A model generated the notes under the pieces. It made no database searches. It worked only from the letters and a program-made list of their open reading frames with translations, and had not been told where the DNA came from. The translations under genes and the position numbers were made by a program. From positions 3,537,501-3,601,500 of the forward strand of contig NC_022041.1 of assembly GCF_000444995.1 (NCBI RefSeq): 64,000 bases of DNA, in the 5' to 3' direction. This stretch comes from Paracoccus aminophilus JCM 7686 (GTDB lineage: Bacteria; Pseudomonadota; Alphaproteobacteria; Rhodobacterales; Rhodobacteraceae). Numbering within the stretch: the first letter of the stretch is position 1; each line of letters opens with the position of its first letter. Shown here piece after piece: positions 37,593-46,640 of this stretch.

Positions 37593-37612
37593 GAAACTGT
37601 TTCTACCGAAAC
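37593..37612. promoter_or_regulatory. GAAAC/GTTTC operator-like repeats
   Basis: GAAAC (37593-37597), one base, GTTTC (37599-37603), four bases, GAAAC (37608-37612). The first two form a perfect 11-base palindrome of LacI-family style, and the third repeats the half-site. It lies 14 bases upstream of the tsaE-amgK ATG and about 90 bases upstream of the NCS2 permease ATG. The binding protein is unknown. Confidence 0.4.
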
Positions 37613-37699
37613 GAGAAAACCTGTCCCGTCATAAGTTGTATGAATAGTCCCTGCATGGCAAATTGTCAGCATAACCAATATGCGTAAGCAGGAGCAGGG

Positions 37700-39037
37700 A
37701 TGGAAAACTTCTTCAAGCTCAGAGAAAACGGGACAAACGTCAGAACCGAAGTCGTGGCCGGGATCACTACCTTCCTGACCATGGCCTATATTATCTTCGT
37801 CAACCCATTGATCCTGTCCGAAGCGGGCATGGATCACGGCGCGGTCTTTGTCGCGACCTGTATCGCGGCGGCCCTTGGCTCGCTGGTCATGGGGCTTTGG
37901 GCCAATTGGCCGATCGGCATGGCGCCGGGCATGGGGCTGAACGCCTTCTTCGCCTATGGCGTCGTGCTGGGCATGGGCTACACATGGCAGCAGGCGCTGG
38001 GGATGGTCTTCATCTCGGGCGTGATCTTCCTGATTCTGTCGGTCACCGGCGTGCGCCGCTGGCTGATCGAGGGGATTCCGCACTCGATGCGCAGCGCCGT
38101 GGCCGCCGGTATCGGCATGTTCCTTGGCCTGATCGCGCTGAAAAACGCGGGCATCGTCGTGGCGAACCCGGCGACGCTGGTCGGTCTGGGCGACATGACC
38201 CAGGCTCCGGCGATCCTGGCCATTGTCGGGCTCTTCATCATCGCGGCGCTTCATGCGCTGAAGGTGCGCGGCGCGATCCTGATCGGGATCTTGGTGATCA
38301 CGATCGTGTCGATGCTGATTGGCATCAACAAGTTCGGCGGCATCTTCTCGGCGCCGCCCTCGATCGCCCCGACCTTCCTGCAGCTCGATATTTTCGGCGC
38401 GCTGTCGAAAGGCCATGAAACCGGCGGGATTGGCGCGGCGCTGACCAGCCTCTTCCATGTCGTGCTGGTTCTGGTGCTGGTCGAGATCTTCGACGCAACC
38501 GGCACGCTGGTCGGCGTGGCCAAACGCGCAGGCCTGCTGAAAGACGGTCCGGTTCAGGACAATCCGGGCCTGAGCCGCGCGCTCATGGCCGATTCGACCG
38601 CCATCGTCGCGGGTTCGCTGATCGGGACCTCCTCGACCACGGCCTATGTCGAAAGCGCCGCGGGCGTGGCTGCGGGCGGTCGCACCGGCCTGACCGCCGT
38701 CACCGTCGCCGTGCTCTTCCTGCTGGCGATGTTCTTCTCGCCGCTGGCGGGCTCGGTTCCGGCCTATGCAACGGCGCCGGCGCTGCTCTTCGTCGCTGGT
38801 CTGATGATGCGCGAGTTTTCGGATGTGGAATGGGACAGCATCACCGAGGCGGCTCCGGCTGTGCTCACTGCGCTGATGATGCCCTTCACCTATTCGATCG
38901 CCAACGGTCTGGCCTTCGGCTTCATCAGCTATGCGATCATCAAGCTGCTGACCGGCCGCGCGCGGGAGGTCCATGCCGCGACCTGGCTGATCGCCGCTTT
39001 GTTCGTGATCCGCTTCGCCGCCTTCCCCGAAGGCTGA
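37700..39037 (+). CDS. NCS2 family purine permease (AzgA-like)
   Basis: Integral membrane purine importer of 445 residues with about 12-14 helices. The AzgA branch is shown by the start FFKLRENGTNVRTEVVAGITTFLTMAYIIFVNP, the WPIGMAPGMGLNAFF motif and the GTSSTTAYVESAAGVAAGGRTG segment, which hold residues of the purine site in characterised relatives. Hypoxanthine, guanine or adenine are the usual substrates of this branch. The following gene is urate hydroxylase, so it probably belongs to purine salvage or catabolism. ATG preceded by AGCAGGG. Confidence 0.9.
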   Translation: MENFFKLRENGTNVRTEVVAGITTFLTMAYIIFVNPLILSEAGMDHGAVFVATCIAAALGSLVMGLWANWPIGMAPGMGLNAFFAYGVVLGMGYTWQQALGMVFISGVIFLILSVTGVRRWLIEGIPHSMRSAVAAGIGMFLGLIALKNAGIVVANPATLVGLGDMTQAPAILAIVGLFIIAALHALKVRGAILIGILVITIVSMLIGINKFGGIFSAPPSIAPTFLQLDIFGALSKGHETGGIGAALTSLFHVVLVLVLVEIFDATGTLVGVAKRAGLLKDGPVQDNPGLSRALMADSTAIVAGSLIGTSSTTAYVESAAGVAAGGRTGLTAVTVAVLFLLAMFFSPLAGSVPAYATAPALLFVAGLMMREFSDVEWDSITEAAPAVLTALMMPFTYSIANGLAFGFISYAIIKLLTGRAREVHAATWLIAALFVIRFAAFPEG

Positions 39038-39056
39038 GGCGCTTCGCCCAAAACCG

Positions 39057-39080
39057 GACGGGGCCGCGCTTGGCCCCGTC
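39057..39080 (+). terminator. Hairpin after purine permease
   Basis: Perfect 9-bp stem GACGGGGCC / GGCCCCGTC with a 6-base loop, 19 bases after the permease stop and followed by TTGCC. T tract weak. Confidence 0.6.
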
Positions 39081-39096
39081 TTGCCAGACGATATTG

Positions 39097-39114
39097 GCAC
39101 CGGACGATCGGTGC
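39097..39114. promoter_or_regulatory. Inverted repeat upstream of puuD
   Basis: GCACCG, six bases, CGGTGC: a perfect 6-bp dyad about 97 bases upstream of the puuD ATG. A TATATATA stretch lies 40-50 bases further on. It could be an operator; no regulator is identified. Confidence 0.3.
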
Positions 39115-39211
39115 AGATTTTCAATCTACGCTTAAGATAGTACCGGCCACTTTATATATACTCGCCGGGCCAGCCCTGCTCTATTCGTGATGTCAAATCC
39201 GGAGGAAGCAT

Positions 39212-40459
39212 ATGAGCGATTTTGCCATTATATGGGACTGGTTGGCCTTTGCCATCCGCTGGACCCATGTCGTCACAGCCATCGCCTGGATCGGCTCGTC
39301 CTTCTACTTCGTCGCCCTTGACCTTGGCCTGCGCAAAGCTCCGGGGCTTCCCGTGGGCGCGCATGGCGAGGAATGGCAGGTCCATGGCGGTGGGTTTTAC
39401 CACATCCAGAAATATCTGGTCGCCCCCGAGCGCATGCCCGATCACCTGATCTGGTTCAAATGGGAAAGCTATATGACCTGGATCTCGGGAGCTGCGCTTC
39501 TGATGGTCACCTATTGGGCCGGGTCCGAACTCTTTCTGATCGACCCCGCCAAGATGGAGCTGCTGCCCTGGCAAGCGATCCTGATCTCGGCTGGTTCGCT
39601 CTCGGTTGGCTGGATCGTCTATAATAACCTGTGCAAATCGCCGCTTGGCGAAAAGCCGACGCTTCTGATGCTGCTGCTCTTCGTGCTCTTGGTGGTCATG
39701 GGCTGGGCCTATAATCAGGTCTTCACTGGCCGCGCGGTCATGCTGCATCTGGGTGCCTTCACCGCGACGATCATGACGGCCAACGTCTTCTTCATCATCA
39801 TGCCGAACCAGCGCATCGTGGTGGCGGATCTGAAAGCCGGACGCACGCCGGACCCGAAATATGGCAAGATTGCCAAGCTGCGCTCGACCCATAACAACTA
39901 TCTGACGCTGCCGGTCGTCTTCCTGATGCTGTCGAACCATTACCCGCTGGCCTTCGCGACCGAGTATAACTGGATCATCGCCGCGCTGGTCTTCCTGATG
40001 GGCGTCACCATCCGGCATTTCTTCAACTCGATGCATGCGGGCAAGGGCAATCTGTGGTGGTGCTGGGGCGCGACGGCGATGCTCTTTGTCGCGATCATGT
40101 GGCTTTCGACCGCGCCGATGCTGCGCGAAACCGTCGAGCAGTCAGAGGCCCGTCCTCTGACCGCCACCCAGCAGGCGATGATCGCCACCCCCGGCTGGGA
40201 TGCCGCCTCGAGCGCGGTCATGGGCCGCTGCTCGATGTGCCACGCGCGCGAGCCGTCTTATGACGGCATCCACACCGCGCCGAAGGGCGTGTTGCTGGAG
40301 ACGCCCGACGACATCACCCGGGCCGCGCGCGAGATCTATATTCAGGCCGGTGTGACCCATGCCATGCCGCCCGCGAATGTCTCGTTCATGGAGCCGCAAG
40401 AGCGTCAGGCAATCGTCGATTGGTATCGCGCCGCGCCGAAAAGCCTCGCCTTCAACTGA
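39212..40459 (+). CDS. puuD: Membrane urate hydroxylase with cytochrome c domain
   Basis: PuuD oxidises urate to 5-hydroxyisourate using a respiratory cytochrome instead of oxygen. The N-terminal 300 residues form the urate hydroxylase membrane domain with about eight helices and conserved histidines (FAIRWTHVVTAIAWIGSSFYF, STHNNYLTLPVVFLMLSNHYP). The C-terminal domain is a cytochrome c with the haem site CSMCH at 340-344 and probable axial Met in HAMPPAN. Strong GGAGG precedes the ATG. It follows the NCS2 permease after a hairpin and is closed by a terminator. Confidence 0.93.
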   Translation: MSDFAIIWDWLAFAIRWTHVVTAIAWIGSSFYFVALDLGLRKAPGLPVGAHGEEWQVHGGGFYHIQKYLVAPERMPDHLIWFKWESYMTWISGAALLMVTYWAGSELFLIDPAKMELLPWQAILISAGSLSVGWIVYNNLCKSPLGEKPTLLMLLLFVLLVVMGWAYNQVFTGRAVMLHLGAFTATIMTANVFFIIMPNQRIVVADLKAGRTPDPKYGKIAKLRSTHNNYLTLPVVFLMLSNHYPLAFATEYNWIIAALVFLMGVTIRHFFNSMHAGKGNLWWCWGATAMLFVAIMWLSTAPMLRETVEQSEARPLTATQQAMIATPGWDAASSAVMGRCSMCHAREPSYDGIHTAPKGVLLETPDDITRAAREIYIQAGVTHAMPPANVSFMEPQERQAIVDWYRAAPKSLAFN

Positions 40460-40489
40460 GCGCGGTCTCTCGATTTCGGCCAGATCCGA

Positions 40490-40526
40490 AAAAGCCCCCT
40501 CCGGTTGCGCCAGAGGGGGCTTTTCC
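40490..40526. terminator. Bidirectional terminator puuD / methyltransferase
   Basis: Twelve-bp stem AAAAGCCCCCTC / GAGGGGGCTTTT with an 11-base loop. A- and T-rich ends serve both the plus-strand puuD and the convergent minus-strand methyltransferase. Confidence 0.9.
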
Positions 40527-40549
40527 ATGTCTCGGCGCGGGACGGTGGT

Positions 40550-41323
40550 TTAGACCGCGACCTTCTCGAAGGTGAACATCGAGGTCACATAGGGAAAGGC
40601 GACCTCGGCCTGCCCAGCAAGCTCGGGCGTGGCGGCGATCAGCGCGCGGACCTCGTCCAGCACCTCATCGCGCTCTGACGCGGGCAGCGCCGCGATGAAG
40701 CTGGTCGAGCGGGTGCGTTCAAGGATGACCTGCTCCGCCGTGCCCCGGTGAAAATTGCGCGCCTCGCGCGTGTCGATCAGAGGCAGTTCGGGCGTCGGCA
40801 CGACCTCGCGCCATTTGCCGGATTTGTAGCGCGGCGTATTGCCCTCGCGCGCGTCGGTGATCTGCGACAGGGTCGCGACCCAACCGACGCTTTCGTCGCG
40901 CCCGTTCCAGATCAGCCCCAGCCGCCCGCCGGGGCGCAGCACGCGCAGGATCTCGGCGACCGCTGCGGGATGGGCGAACCAGTGAAAGGCCTGCGCGCAG
41001 ACCACGGCGTCAAGGCTCGCATCGGGCAAAGGGATCGCCTCGGCGGTTCCGGCCAGCGCGGTCACGGTCGGAAAGCGGGCCTCGATTTCAGCCCGCATCG
41101 CAGCCACCGGCTCGACCGCCGTGATCGTGGCGCCGGTCGCGACAAGGCGGGGCAGGAATTTCCCGGTGCCCGCGCCCAGATCGAGCACCTGCCGCCCCGG
41201 CCCAAGCTTCAAACTATCGCGCAGCCAGTCGCCGACCTCGACGGGATAATCGGGCCGGCCCGCGACATAGTTTCCGGCCGCGCCCGCATAGCCCTTGGCG
41301 GCGCTTAGGTGGATTTCGCTCAT
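40550..41323 (-). CDS. Class I SAM-dependent methyltransferase
   Basis: Cytosolic methyltransferase of 257 residues with motif I VLDLGAGTGKFLPRL near residue 43, the acidic loop ITAVEPVAAMR and the post-I segment DAVVCAQAFHWF, a ubiE/Methyltransf_11 pattern. The FHWF segment is common in a group related to trans-aconitate or small-molecule methyltransferases. The substrate is not predictable. The ATG has CCGGAGG upstream. Lies between puuD and dapB without clear links to either. Confidence 0.87.
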   Translation of the reverse strand: MSEIHLSAAKGYAGAAGNYVAGRPDYPVEVGDWLRDSLKLGPGRQVLDLGAGTGKFLPRLVATGATITAVEPVAAMRAEIEARFPTVTALAGTAEAIPLPDASLDAVVCAQAFHWFAHPAAVAEILRVLRPGGRLGLIWNGRDESVGWVATLSQITDAREGNTPRYKSGKWREVVPTPELPLIDTREARNFHRGTAEQVILERTRSTSFIAALPASERDEVLDEVRALIAATPELAGQAEVAFPYVTSMFTFEKVAV

Positions 41324-41358
41324 CTCATCCTCCGGTTTGGAGATGGTCCGACCGCGTC

Positions 41359-42165
41359 TCAGAGGCCGAGCACATCCATCATGTCATATTCGCCCGGCCC
41401 CTTGTCCTGCCCCCAAAGCGCGGCTTTCAGCGCGCCTCGGGCAAAGATGCGGCGGTCGGTCGCGAGATGGCGCAGCACCACGCGCTCGCCATCGGCTGCG
41501 AAAATCAGATCATGCTCGCCGACGACATCGCCGCCACGGATTGCCGAAAAGCCGATCGTGCCGCGGGTCCGCGCGCCGGTGATGCCTTCGCGGGCGGGGG
41601 TGCGCAGCGTCTCGAGCGTCTCGCCCCGTCCTTCCGCCGCAGCCGCGCCCAGCATCAAAGCGGTGCCCGAGGGCGCATCGACCTTGTGGCGGTGATGGGC
41701 CTCGACCACTTCGATGTCCCAATCCTCGTCCAGCGCCGCCGCGACCTTGCGTGCCAGCGCCGTCAGAAGGTTGACGCCAAGGCTCATGTTACCGGCGCGG
41801 ATGATCGGCGCGTGACGCGCGGCGGGTTTGAGCCGCGCGATCTGGTCCGCGTCAAAGCCGGTCGTGCCGATGACATGGACGGCGCGGGCTTGCGCGGCGA
41901 GCTCGGCAAAGGCCAGCGTCGCCTCGGGCGTGGTGAAGTCGATCACCGCCTGCGCCTTGGCAATGGTCGCGACCGGATCGTCGCTGACCAGCACCCCGGT
42001 GGCGGGGCGGCCGACCAGCTCACCCACGTCGCGCCCGACCCATTCGCTGCCCGGACGCTCGAGCGCGCCGACCAGCGCCATCTTGTCAGAGTCCAGAACC
42101 TGCGCGATCAGCATCCGGCCCATCCGGCCCGATGCACCCGTGATGACAATTCCCGGCTTGTCCAT
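41359..42165 (-). CDS. dapB: 4-hydroxy-tetrahydrodipicolinate reductase
   Basis: NAD(P)H-dependent reductase of the lysine/diaminopimelate pathway, 268 residues. The dinucleotide loop is [13 protein letters not shown] and the catalytic region is [16 protein letters not shown] with the substrate-binding His and Lys. The ATG at 42165 gives the natural N-terminus; the open frame extends further but without homology. Divergent from rbfA, with 73 bases between start codons. Confidence 0.97.
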   Translation of the reverse strand: MDKPGIVITGASGRMGRMLIAQVLDSDKMALVGALERPGSEWVGRDVGELVGRPATGVLVSDDPVATIAKAQAVIDFTTPEATLAFAELAAQARAVHVIGTTGFDADQIARLKPAARHAPIIRAGNMSLGVNLLTALARKVAAALDEDWDIEVVEAHHRHKVDAPSGTALMLGAAAAEGRGETLETLRTPAREGITGARTRGTIGFSAIRGGDVVGEHDLIFAADGERVVLRHLATDRRIFARGALKAALWGQDKGPGEYDMMDVLGL

Positions 42166-42238
42166 TTTGGCATCCTCTGACGTTTCCCCCCTCTCTAGCC
42201 CGTTGCGAGCAAGCCCGCGACCCCCTAGATGTGGACAC

Positions 42239-42718
42239 ATGGCACAGAACCGCTTTCATTCAGGATCCGGCCCCTCGCAGCGTCAGCTTCGCGTGGGTGA
42301 ATTGATCCGCCGCACCCTTTCGGATGTCCTTCTGCGCGCAGAAGTGCATGACCCCGATCTCAACCGCCACTCGATCACGGTGGGGGAGGTCTCGGCCTCG
42401 CCTGACCTCAAGGTCGCGACGGTCTATGTGATGCCGCTTGGCGGGCATGACGCGCAGGATGCGCTCAAGGCGCTGCGGCGCAACACGCGCGAGCTGCGGC
42501 ATCATATCGCCAAGGCGATGACGCTGAAATACGCGCCCGACCTGCGCTTCATTCTGGACGAGACCTTCGACCGGATGGACGACACCCGCCGCCTCTTCGC
42601 CGACGAGCGCGTGCGCCGCGATGTCGAGGCCCCGGATGAAGATGATCTGGATGACGATGATCTCGACCGGGATGGTGACGAGACCGACGACCGCGATCCG
42701 CGTGGCAATGAGGCTTGA
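42239..42718 (+). CDS. rbfA: 30S ribosome-binding factor RbfA
   Basis: KH-type factor that helps mature the 5' end of 16S rRNA in the 30S subunit. Residues 1-125 are the RbfA fold ([46 protein letters not shown]). About 30 extra C-terminal residues are extremely acidic ([18 protein letters not shown]), making the protein longer (159) than the usual 115-130. The ATG at 42239 is chosen because upstream sequence overlaps dapB. The stop overlaps the next gene by 11 bases. Confidence 0.95.
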   Translation: MAQNRFHSGSGPSQRQLRVGELIRRTLSDVLLRAEVHDPDLNRHSITVGEVSASPDLKVATVYVMPLGGHDAQDALKALRRNTRELRHHIAKAMTLKYAPDLRFILDETFDRMDDTRRLFADERVRRDVEAPDEDDLDDDDLDRDGDETDDRDPRGNEA

Positions 42719-43466
42719 TCTCAAGCGCCGCCTCGGGCTGGCCTTCGGCGCGCTGATCGCCATGACCCTGCCCGCCGTGGCCGGGCTTTGCGAAAAGCGC
42801 GATTTTGACGGCCAAAGCTATGCGATCTGCACGGTCGAGGCCGCGCAAGAGCCTGATCTGCGGCTGTGGCTGAATGATGCGCAGGGCCGCACGCTTGGCA
42901 GTTTCGGCGCGGTGCGCGGCACGCTCGCGCCCGGCGAGGCTTTGGCCTTTGCGATGAATGCGGGCATGTATCACCCCGATTACAAGCCGGTCGGTCTGTT
43001 CAAGGCCGATGGCGCGACCGAAGCCGATCTCGTCACCGCAGGCGGCGGCGGCAATTTCGGGATGCTGCCGAATGGCGTCTTCTGCACCGGCGGCAAGCGC
43101 CCGTTTCAGGTGATCGAAAGCCGCGCCTTCGCCAAAGCAGAGCCCGCCTGTCGTCTGGCGACCCAATCCGGCCCGATGCTGGTCATCGACGGCAAGCTGC
43201 ACCCGCGCTTTCTGCCCGATTCCGACAGCCGCTATATCCGCAACGGCGTCGGCGTCTCGCCCGATGGCAAGACGGCCTGGTTCGCGATTTCGGACCGCGC
43301 GGTGACCTTCCACGAATTCGGACGGCTCTTCCGCGACGAGCTCGGCGCGCGTGATGCGCTTTACTTTGACGGATCGATCAGCCGGCTTTATGCGCCAGAG
43401 CTGAACCGGTCGGATTTCGGCCGCAAGATGGGGCCGATCATCGGCCTGACAGGAAAAAGCGAATAA
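42708..43466 (+). CDS. Phosphodiester glycosidase family (DUF2233) exported protein
   Basis: Exported protein of 252 residues with a signal peptide ending near LPAVAG. The DUF2233/NAGPA-like domain is seen in [30 protein letters not shown] and [19 protein letters not shown]. Relatives cleave phosphodiester-linked sugars, and in bacteria this group often acts in the periplasm. It starts inside the end of rbfA and its TAA is followed directly by the truB ATG, so it is translated as part of the rbfA-truB unit. An earlier in-frame ATG at 42621 lies within rbfA. Confidence 0.85.
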   Translation: MRLDLKRRLGLAFGALIAMTLPAVAGLCEKRDFDGQSYAICTVEAAQEPDLRLWLNDAQGRTLGSFGAVRGTLAPGEALAFAMNAGMYHPDYKPVGLFKADGATEADLVTAGGGGNFGMLPNGVFCTGGKRPFQVIESRAFAKAEPACRLATQSGPMLVIDGKLHPRFLPDSDSRYIRNGVGVSPDGKTAWFAISDRAVTFHEFGRLFRDELGARDALYFDGSISRLYAPELNRSDFGRKMGPIIGLTGKSE

Positions 43467-44360
43467 ATGGCACGCAAAAAGGGACGCGACATTTCGGGCT
43501 GGCTGGTCATCGACAAGCCCGCAGGGGTCGGCTCGACCGATGTGGTTGGCAAGGTGCGGTGGGCGCTCGACGCCAAGAAGGCGGGGCATGCGGGCACGCT
43601 CGATCCCGATGCGACCGGCGTTCTGGCGATCGCTCTGGGCGAGGCCACCAAGACCGTGCCATATTTGACCGAAGCTCTGAAATGCTACGATTTCACCGTC
43701 GTCTGGGGGGCAGAGACCTCGTCGGATGATGCCTCGGGCGCGGTGATCAAGACATCCGAAGCCCGTCCGAGCGAAGAGGCGATCCGCGCCGCTTTGCCCG
43801 CGTTTATCGGCGATATCATGCAAGTGCCGCCGCGCGTCTCTGCCGTGAAGGTCGATGGCGAGCGCGCCTATGATCTTGCCCGTGAGGGCGAAGAGGTCGA
43901 GCTCGCCGCCCGTCCGCTTTGGGTCGAATCGCTGGAGCTGACCGCTCTGCGCGAGGGGCAGGCCGATCTGCGCATGGTCTGCGGCAAGGGCGGCTATGTC
44001 CGCGCCATTGCCCGCGATCTCGGGCGCGCGCTTGGCTGCCTTGGCCACGTGCTCGTGCTGCGCCGGATCTGGTCCGGCCCGTTCGAGGCCGCCGCTGGCA
44101 TCGCCTTCGACAAGATCGACCGCGCCAATCAGGCCGAGCTCGAGGCCGCGCTGCTGCCGCTTCAATCCGCGCTGACCGAGCTGCCCGAGCTGCACGCCAC
44201 CGAAATGGGCGAGATCCGCATTCTGAACGGGAATCCCGGGCAGGTGACCGGCCACGCCGAATTCGGGACCGAGGTCTGGGTCAGCCGTCAGGGCCGCCCG
44301 CTCTGTATCGGCAATTACATGGGCGGCGAGGTTCAGCCCTCGCGGGTTTTCAACCTCTAG
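43467..44360 (+). CDS. truB: tRNA pseudouridine-55 synthase
   Basis: Makes pseudouridine 55 in the T-loop of all elongator tRNAs. The N-terminus ([21 protein letters not shown]) and the catalytic Asp in [13 protein letters not shown] are standard. The RNA-binding [14 protein letters not shown] lies later in the domain. Length 297 is typical. The ATG immediately follows the DUF2233 stop, and rbfA-truB linkage is widespread. It converges on the RluA-type gene with 3 bases between stops. Confidence 0.97.
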   Translation: MARKKGRDISGWLVIDKPAGVGSTDVVGKVRWALDAKKAGHAGTLDPDATGVLAIALGEATKTVPYLTEALKCYDFTVVWGAETSSDDASGAVIKTSEARPSEEAIRAALPAFIGDIMQVPPRVSAVKVDGERAYDLAREGEEVELAARPLWVESLELTALREGQADLRMVCGKGGYVRAIARDLGRALGCLGHVLVLRRIWSGPFEAAAGIAFDKIDRANQAELEAALLPLQSALTELPELHATEMGEIRILNGNPGQVTGHAEFGTEVWVSRQGRPLCIGNYMGGEVQPSRVFNL

Positions 44361-44363
44361 GCC

Positions 44364-45047
44364 CTAGAAGGGCACCGGTGCGGTAAAGCTTTGCGCAACG
44401 CCGCCATCCGGGTGGCGGACGCGCAGGCTTTCGGCATGAAGCATCAGGCGCGGGTAATCGTCCCGCGCCGGGCCCTCGGCATAAAGCGGGTCGCCCAGGA
44501 TCGGATGGCCGAGCGACAGCATATGGACCCGCAGCTGGTGGCTGCGCCCGGTGATCGGCGACAACCGCACGCGGGTCTCGGTGTCGGTGGCGCGGATGAC
44601 GCGCCAATCGGTCTGGGCCGGGCGACCGTTTTCGAGATCGACCATCTGCTTCGGTCGGTTCGGCCAATCGACGATCAACGGCAGATCGACCCGCCCGGTC
44701 GCGGGCGACAGCCGCCCCTCAAGCCGCGCGATATAGGTCTTCTTGGTCTGGCGCTTTTCGAATTGCAGCCCGAGATGGCGCTGCGCATGGGGCGTCAGCG
44801 CAAAGATCATCACGCCCGAGGTGTCCTGATCCAGCCGATGCACCAGCAACACCTCGGGATAGATGCCGCGCAGCCGGTTGATCAGGCAATCCTGCCGGTC
44901 GGCGTCCTTTCCGGGCACGGACAGAAGGCCGGATTGCTTGTCCACCACGAGGATCTCGTGATCGGCATAGATGATGCGCGGCGGCTCCATCGGCGGATCA
45001 TAGGTGTAGCCGGGCGTCGCCGAGGGGATGTGATCGGGCGCGCTCAT
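44364..45047 (-). CDS. RluA-family pseudouridine synthase
   Basis: Pseudouridine synthase of 227 residues without an S4 domain. The catalytic loop is HRLDQDTSGVMIFA. IIYADHEILVVDKQSGLLSVPG and RSHQLRVHMLSLGHPILGDPLYA confirm the family. The short form resembles RluA (23S U746/tRNA U32) rather than RluC or RluD. The ATG at 45047 overlaps the upstream LysE gene stop by 4 bases (ATGA). Confidence 0.9.
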   Translation of the reverse strand: MSAPDHIPSATPGYTYDPPMEPPRIIYADHEILVVDKQSGLLSVPGKDADRQDCLINRLRGIYPEVLLVHRLDQDTSGVMIFALTPHAQRHLGLQFEKRQTKKTYIARLEGRLSPATGRVDLPLIVDWPNRPKQMVDLENGRPAQTDWRVIRATDTETRVRLSPITGRSHQLRVHMLSLGHPILGDPLYAEGPARDDYPRLMLHAESLRVRHPDGGVAQSFTAPVPF

Positions 45048-45670
45048 TTCGCGACCAGCCGCAGCGCAAGGCCCGCGAACATGAAGGCCGCGATCTTGTT
45101 GATGATGCCCATGCGCTTGCCAAAGACCTGCCCGGCATAGCCCGCGACCACGCCATAGCCCATGGTGACGATGGTGCCGCTGAGGACGAACATCAGGCCA
45201 AGGCCAAAGATCTGCTGCCAGATCGGGCCATATTCGGGGCGGGTGAATTGCGGCAAAAAGGCCAGCAAAAACAGCACCGGTTTGGGGTTCAGGAGGTTCG
45301 AGAGCATCCCGCGCCGGATGATGTTCCAGCTCCGCGAGGCCCCGCGCGCCGAGGGATCGACCTCGCCCGCCGTCCAGCTTTTCCACGCCAGCCACAGCAG
45401 ATAGGCCGCGCCGATATATTTGACCGCGGTCAGCGCCTCGGGATGGGCGGCAACCAGCGCGCCAAGCCCAATCGTCGCCAGCACCAGATGCACCATCACG
45501 CCAAGCCCGACACCGAAGCCCGCCAAAGCACCCGCGCGCGGGCCGCTTTGGATCCCGCAGGCGCTCGCGAAAAACACATCCTGACCGGGCACGAAATTCA
45601 GCACCAAGGCCCCCGCCATGAAGGCCAGAAGCTGCTGGAGGGGGATATTCGAGATCGTGTCCCAGATCAT
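45044..45670 (-). CDS. LysE/RhtB family amino-acid exporter
   Basis: Inner-membrane exporter of 208 residues with about six helices. The family pattern includes FVPGQDVFFASACGIQSGPRAGALAGFGVGLG near residue 25 and GMLSNLLNPKPVLFLLAFLPQF in the middle. Substrates in the family are basic or neutral amino acids and homoserine lactone; which one here is unknown. Its stop overlaps the RluA-type gene, so they are translated together. Confidence 0.9.
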   Translation of the reverse strand: MIWDTISNIPLQQLLAFMAGALVLNFVPGQDVFFASACGIQSGPRAGALAGFGVGLGVMVHLVLATIGLGALVAAHPEALTAVKYIGAAYLLWLAWKSWTAGEVDPSARGASRSWNIIRRGMLSNLLNPKPVLFLLAFLPQFTRPEYGPIWQQIFGLGLMFVLSGTIVTMGYGVVAGYAGQVFGKRMGIINKIAAFMFAGLALRLVAK

Positions 45671-45733
45671 CGGCGGCGGTCCTTTGGGGGTTTCAATCCG
45701 CCTTACCGCGATCCCGGGCCTTAGACCAGAGCG

Positions 45734-46174
45734 CTACTCTTGCTGGTCCTGGCGGACGCCGTCGGTGATCTCGTAGTAATCGCCCTTGTCGGCGACATAG
45801 ATATGGCGGGAGAGTTTCAGCCCCGTGGGCTGGTCAAGCGCGCCGCCCGCGACCTCGACCGCCGCCGCAGAGACCGCAACGCGCTGCTCATCGTCCTGAT
45901 CGGCTTTCCAGAACATCGAACTGCCGCAGGTCGTGCAAAAGCCGCGGCTCGCCTGATCCGAGGCGCGATACCAGCGCAATTGGCCATCATCCTCGATCTC
46001 GATGTCCAAGACCGAGACCGACGCCCAGTAATGCCCCGACCAGCGGCGGCATTGGCTGCAATGACAGCCGGTCACGGTATCCGTCGGGTGAAGCCACCCC
46101 GAAAAGCGCACCGCGCCGCACAGGCAATGGCCGGTCAGATTAGGCGTCGTCTCAGAGCTGTCCGAATGTGGCAT
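45734..46174 (-). CDS. GFA family (CENP-V-like) zinc protein
   Basis: Protein of 146 residues with the zinc-binding pattern of the GFA (glutathione-dependent formaldehyde-activating) fold: GHCLCGAVRF, CHCSQCRRWSG and GFCTTCGSSMFW, giving about seven cysteines. True formaldehyde-activating function is doubtful for most members. Its start lies 23 bases inside the end of msrC, so the two are co-translated, perhaps by ribosome re-initiation. Confidence 0.88.
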   Translation of the reverse strand: MPHSDSSETTPNLTGHCLCGAVRFSGWLHPTDTVTGCHCSQCRRWSGHYWASVSVLDIEIEDDGQLRWYRASDQASRGFCTTCGSSMFWKADQDDEQRVAVSAAAVEVAGGALDQPTGLKLSRHIYVADKGDYYEITDGVRQDQQE

Positions 46175-46607
46175 CGAGGATCTCCGTCAAGCGGTCGGCG
46201 TCGTCCTCAGTAAACGCATCCGGCTGGTCGCTGTCGAGATCCAGCACCGCGATCAGGCGGCGATTGGCGCCGAAAACCGGAATGACCAGCTCAGACCGGG
46301 TGCTCGAGGCGCAGGCGATATGGCCCGGGTAAGCATCGACATCGGGGACAAGCTGGGTCTCGCCGGTGCGGGCGGCCGCGCCACAGACACCACGCGAAAA
46401 CGGGATGACCAGACAGCCGTGACCGCCCTGATAGGGGCCGATCTTCAGCAGCTCTGGCCCGACGACGCGGTAAAAGCCGGTCCAATCGAACCGCGCGTCA
46501 GAGTGATGCAACTCGCAGGCAACGGTTGCCATCAGCGCGACCTCGTCGGTCTCGCCATGGATCAGGCTTGCGATGCGGGCGGCCAGTTCGGGATAATTCA
46601 CACTCAT
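46152..46607 (-). CDS. msrC: Free methionine-(R)-sulfoxide reductase
   Basis: GAF-domain reductase of 151 residues that reduces free Met-R-sulfoxide. The three cysteines of the family are present: GGHGCLVIPFSRGVCGAAA holds two and GHIACAS the third, and SELVIPVFGANRRLIAVLDLDSD forms the closing strands. FDWTGFYRV near residue 40 is also typical. It overlaps the downstream GFA gene by 23 bases. Confidence 0.92.
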   Translation of the reverse strand: MSVNYPELAARIASLIHGETDEVALMATVACELHHSDARFDWTGFYRVVGPELLKIGPYQGGHGCLVIPFSRGVCGAAARTGETQLVPDVDAYPGHIACASSTRSELVIPVFGANRRLIAVLDLDSDQPDAFTEDDADRLTEILDATFGQL

Positions 46608-46640
46608 GCCGCCTTGATTACCGCGCCGCCCGTGCGCCGT

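Noticed and set aside
37599..37607. GTTTCTACC, identical to the J2/3 core of purine riboswitches, upstream of the purine permease
   Set aside because: The helices that would flank it are too short for the kissing loops, and the conserved GACTATG-type closing segment is absent. It is better explained as part of the GAAAC/GTTTC repeats.
37580..39124. Open frame extending the TsaE-AmgK protein by about 515 residues upstream
   Set aside because: It runs antisense through the NCS2 permease gene, is low-complexity (Arg/Asp/His/Gln-rich) and unlike any family; a result of high-GC codon use.
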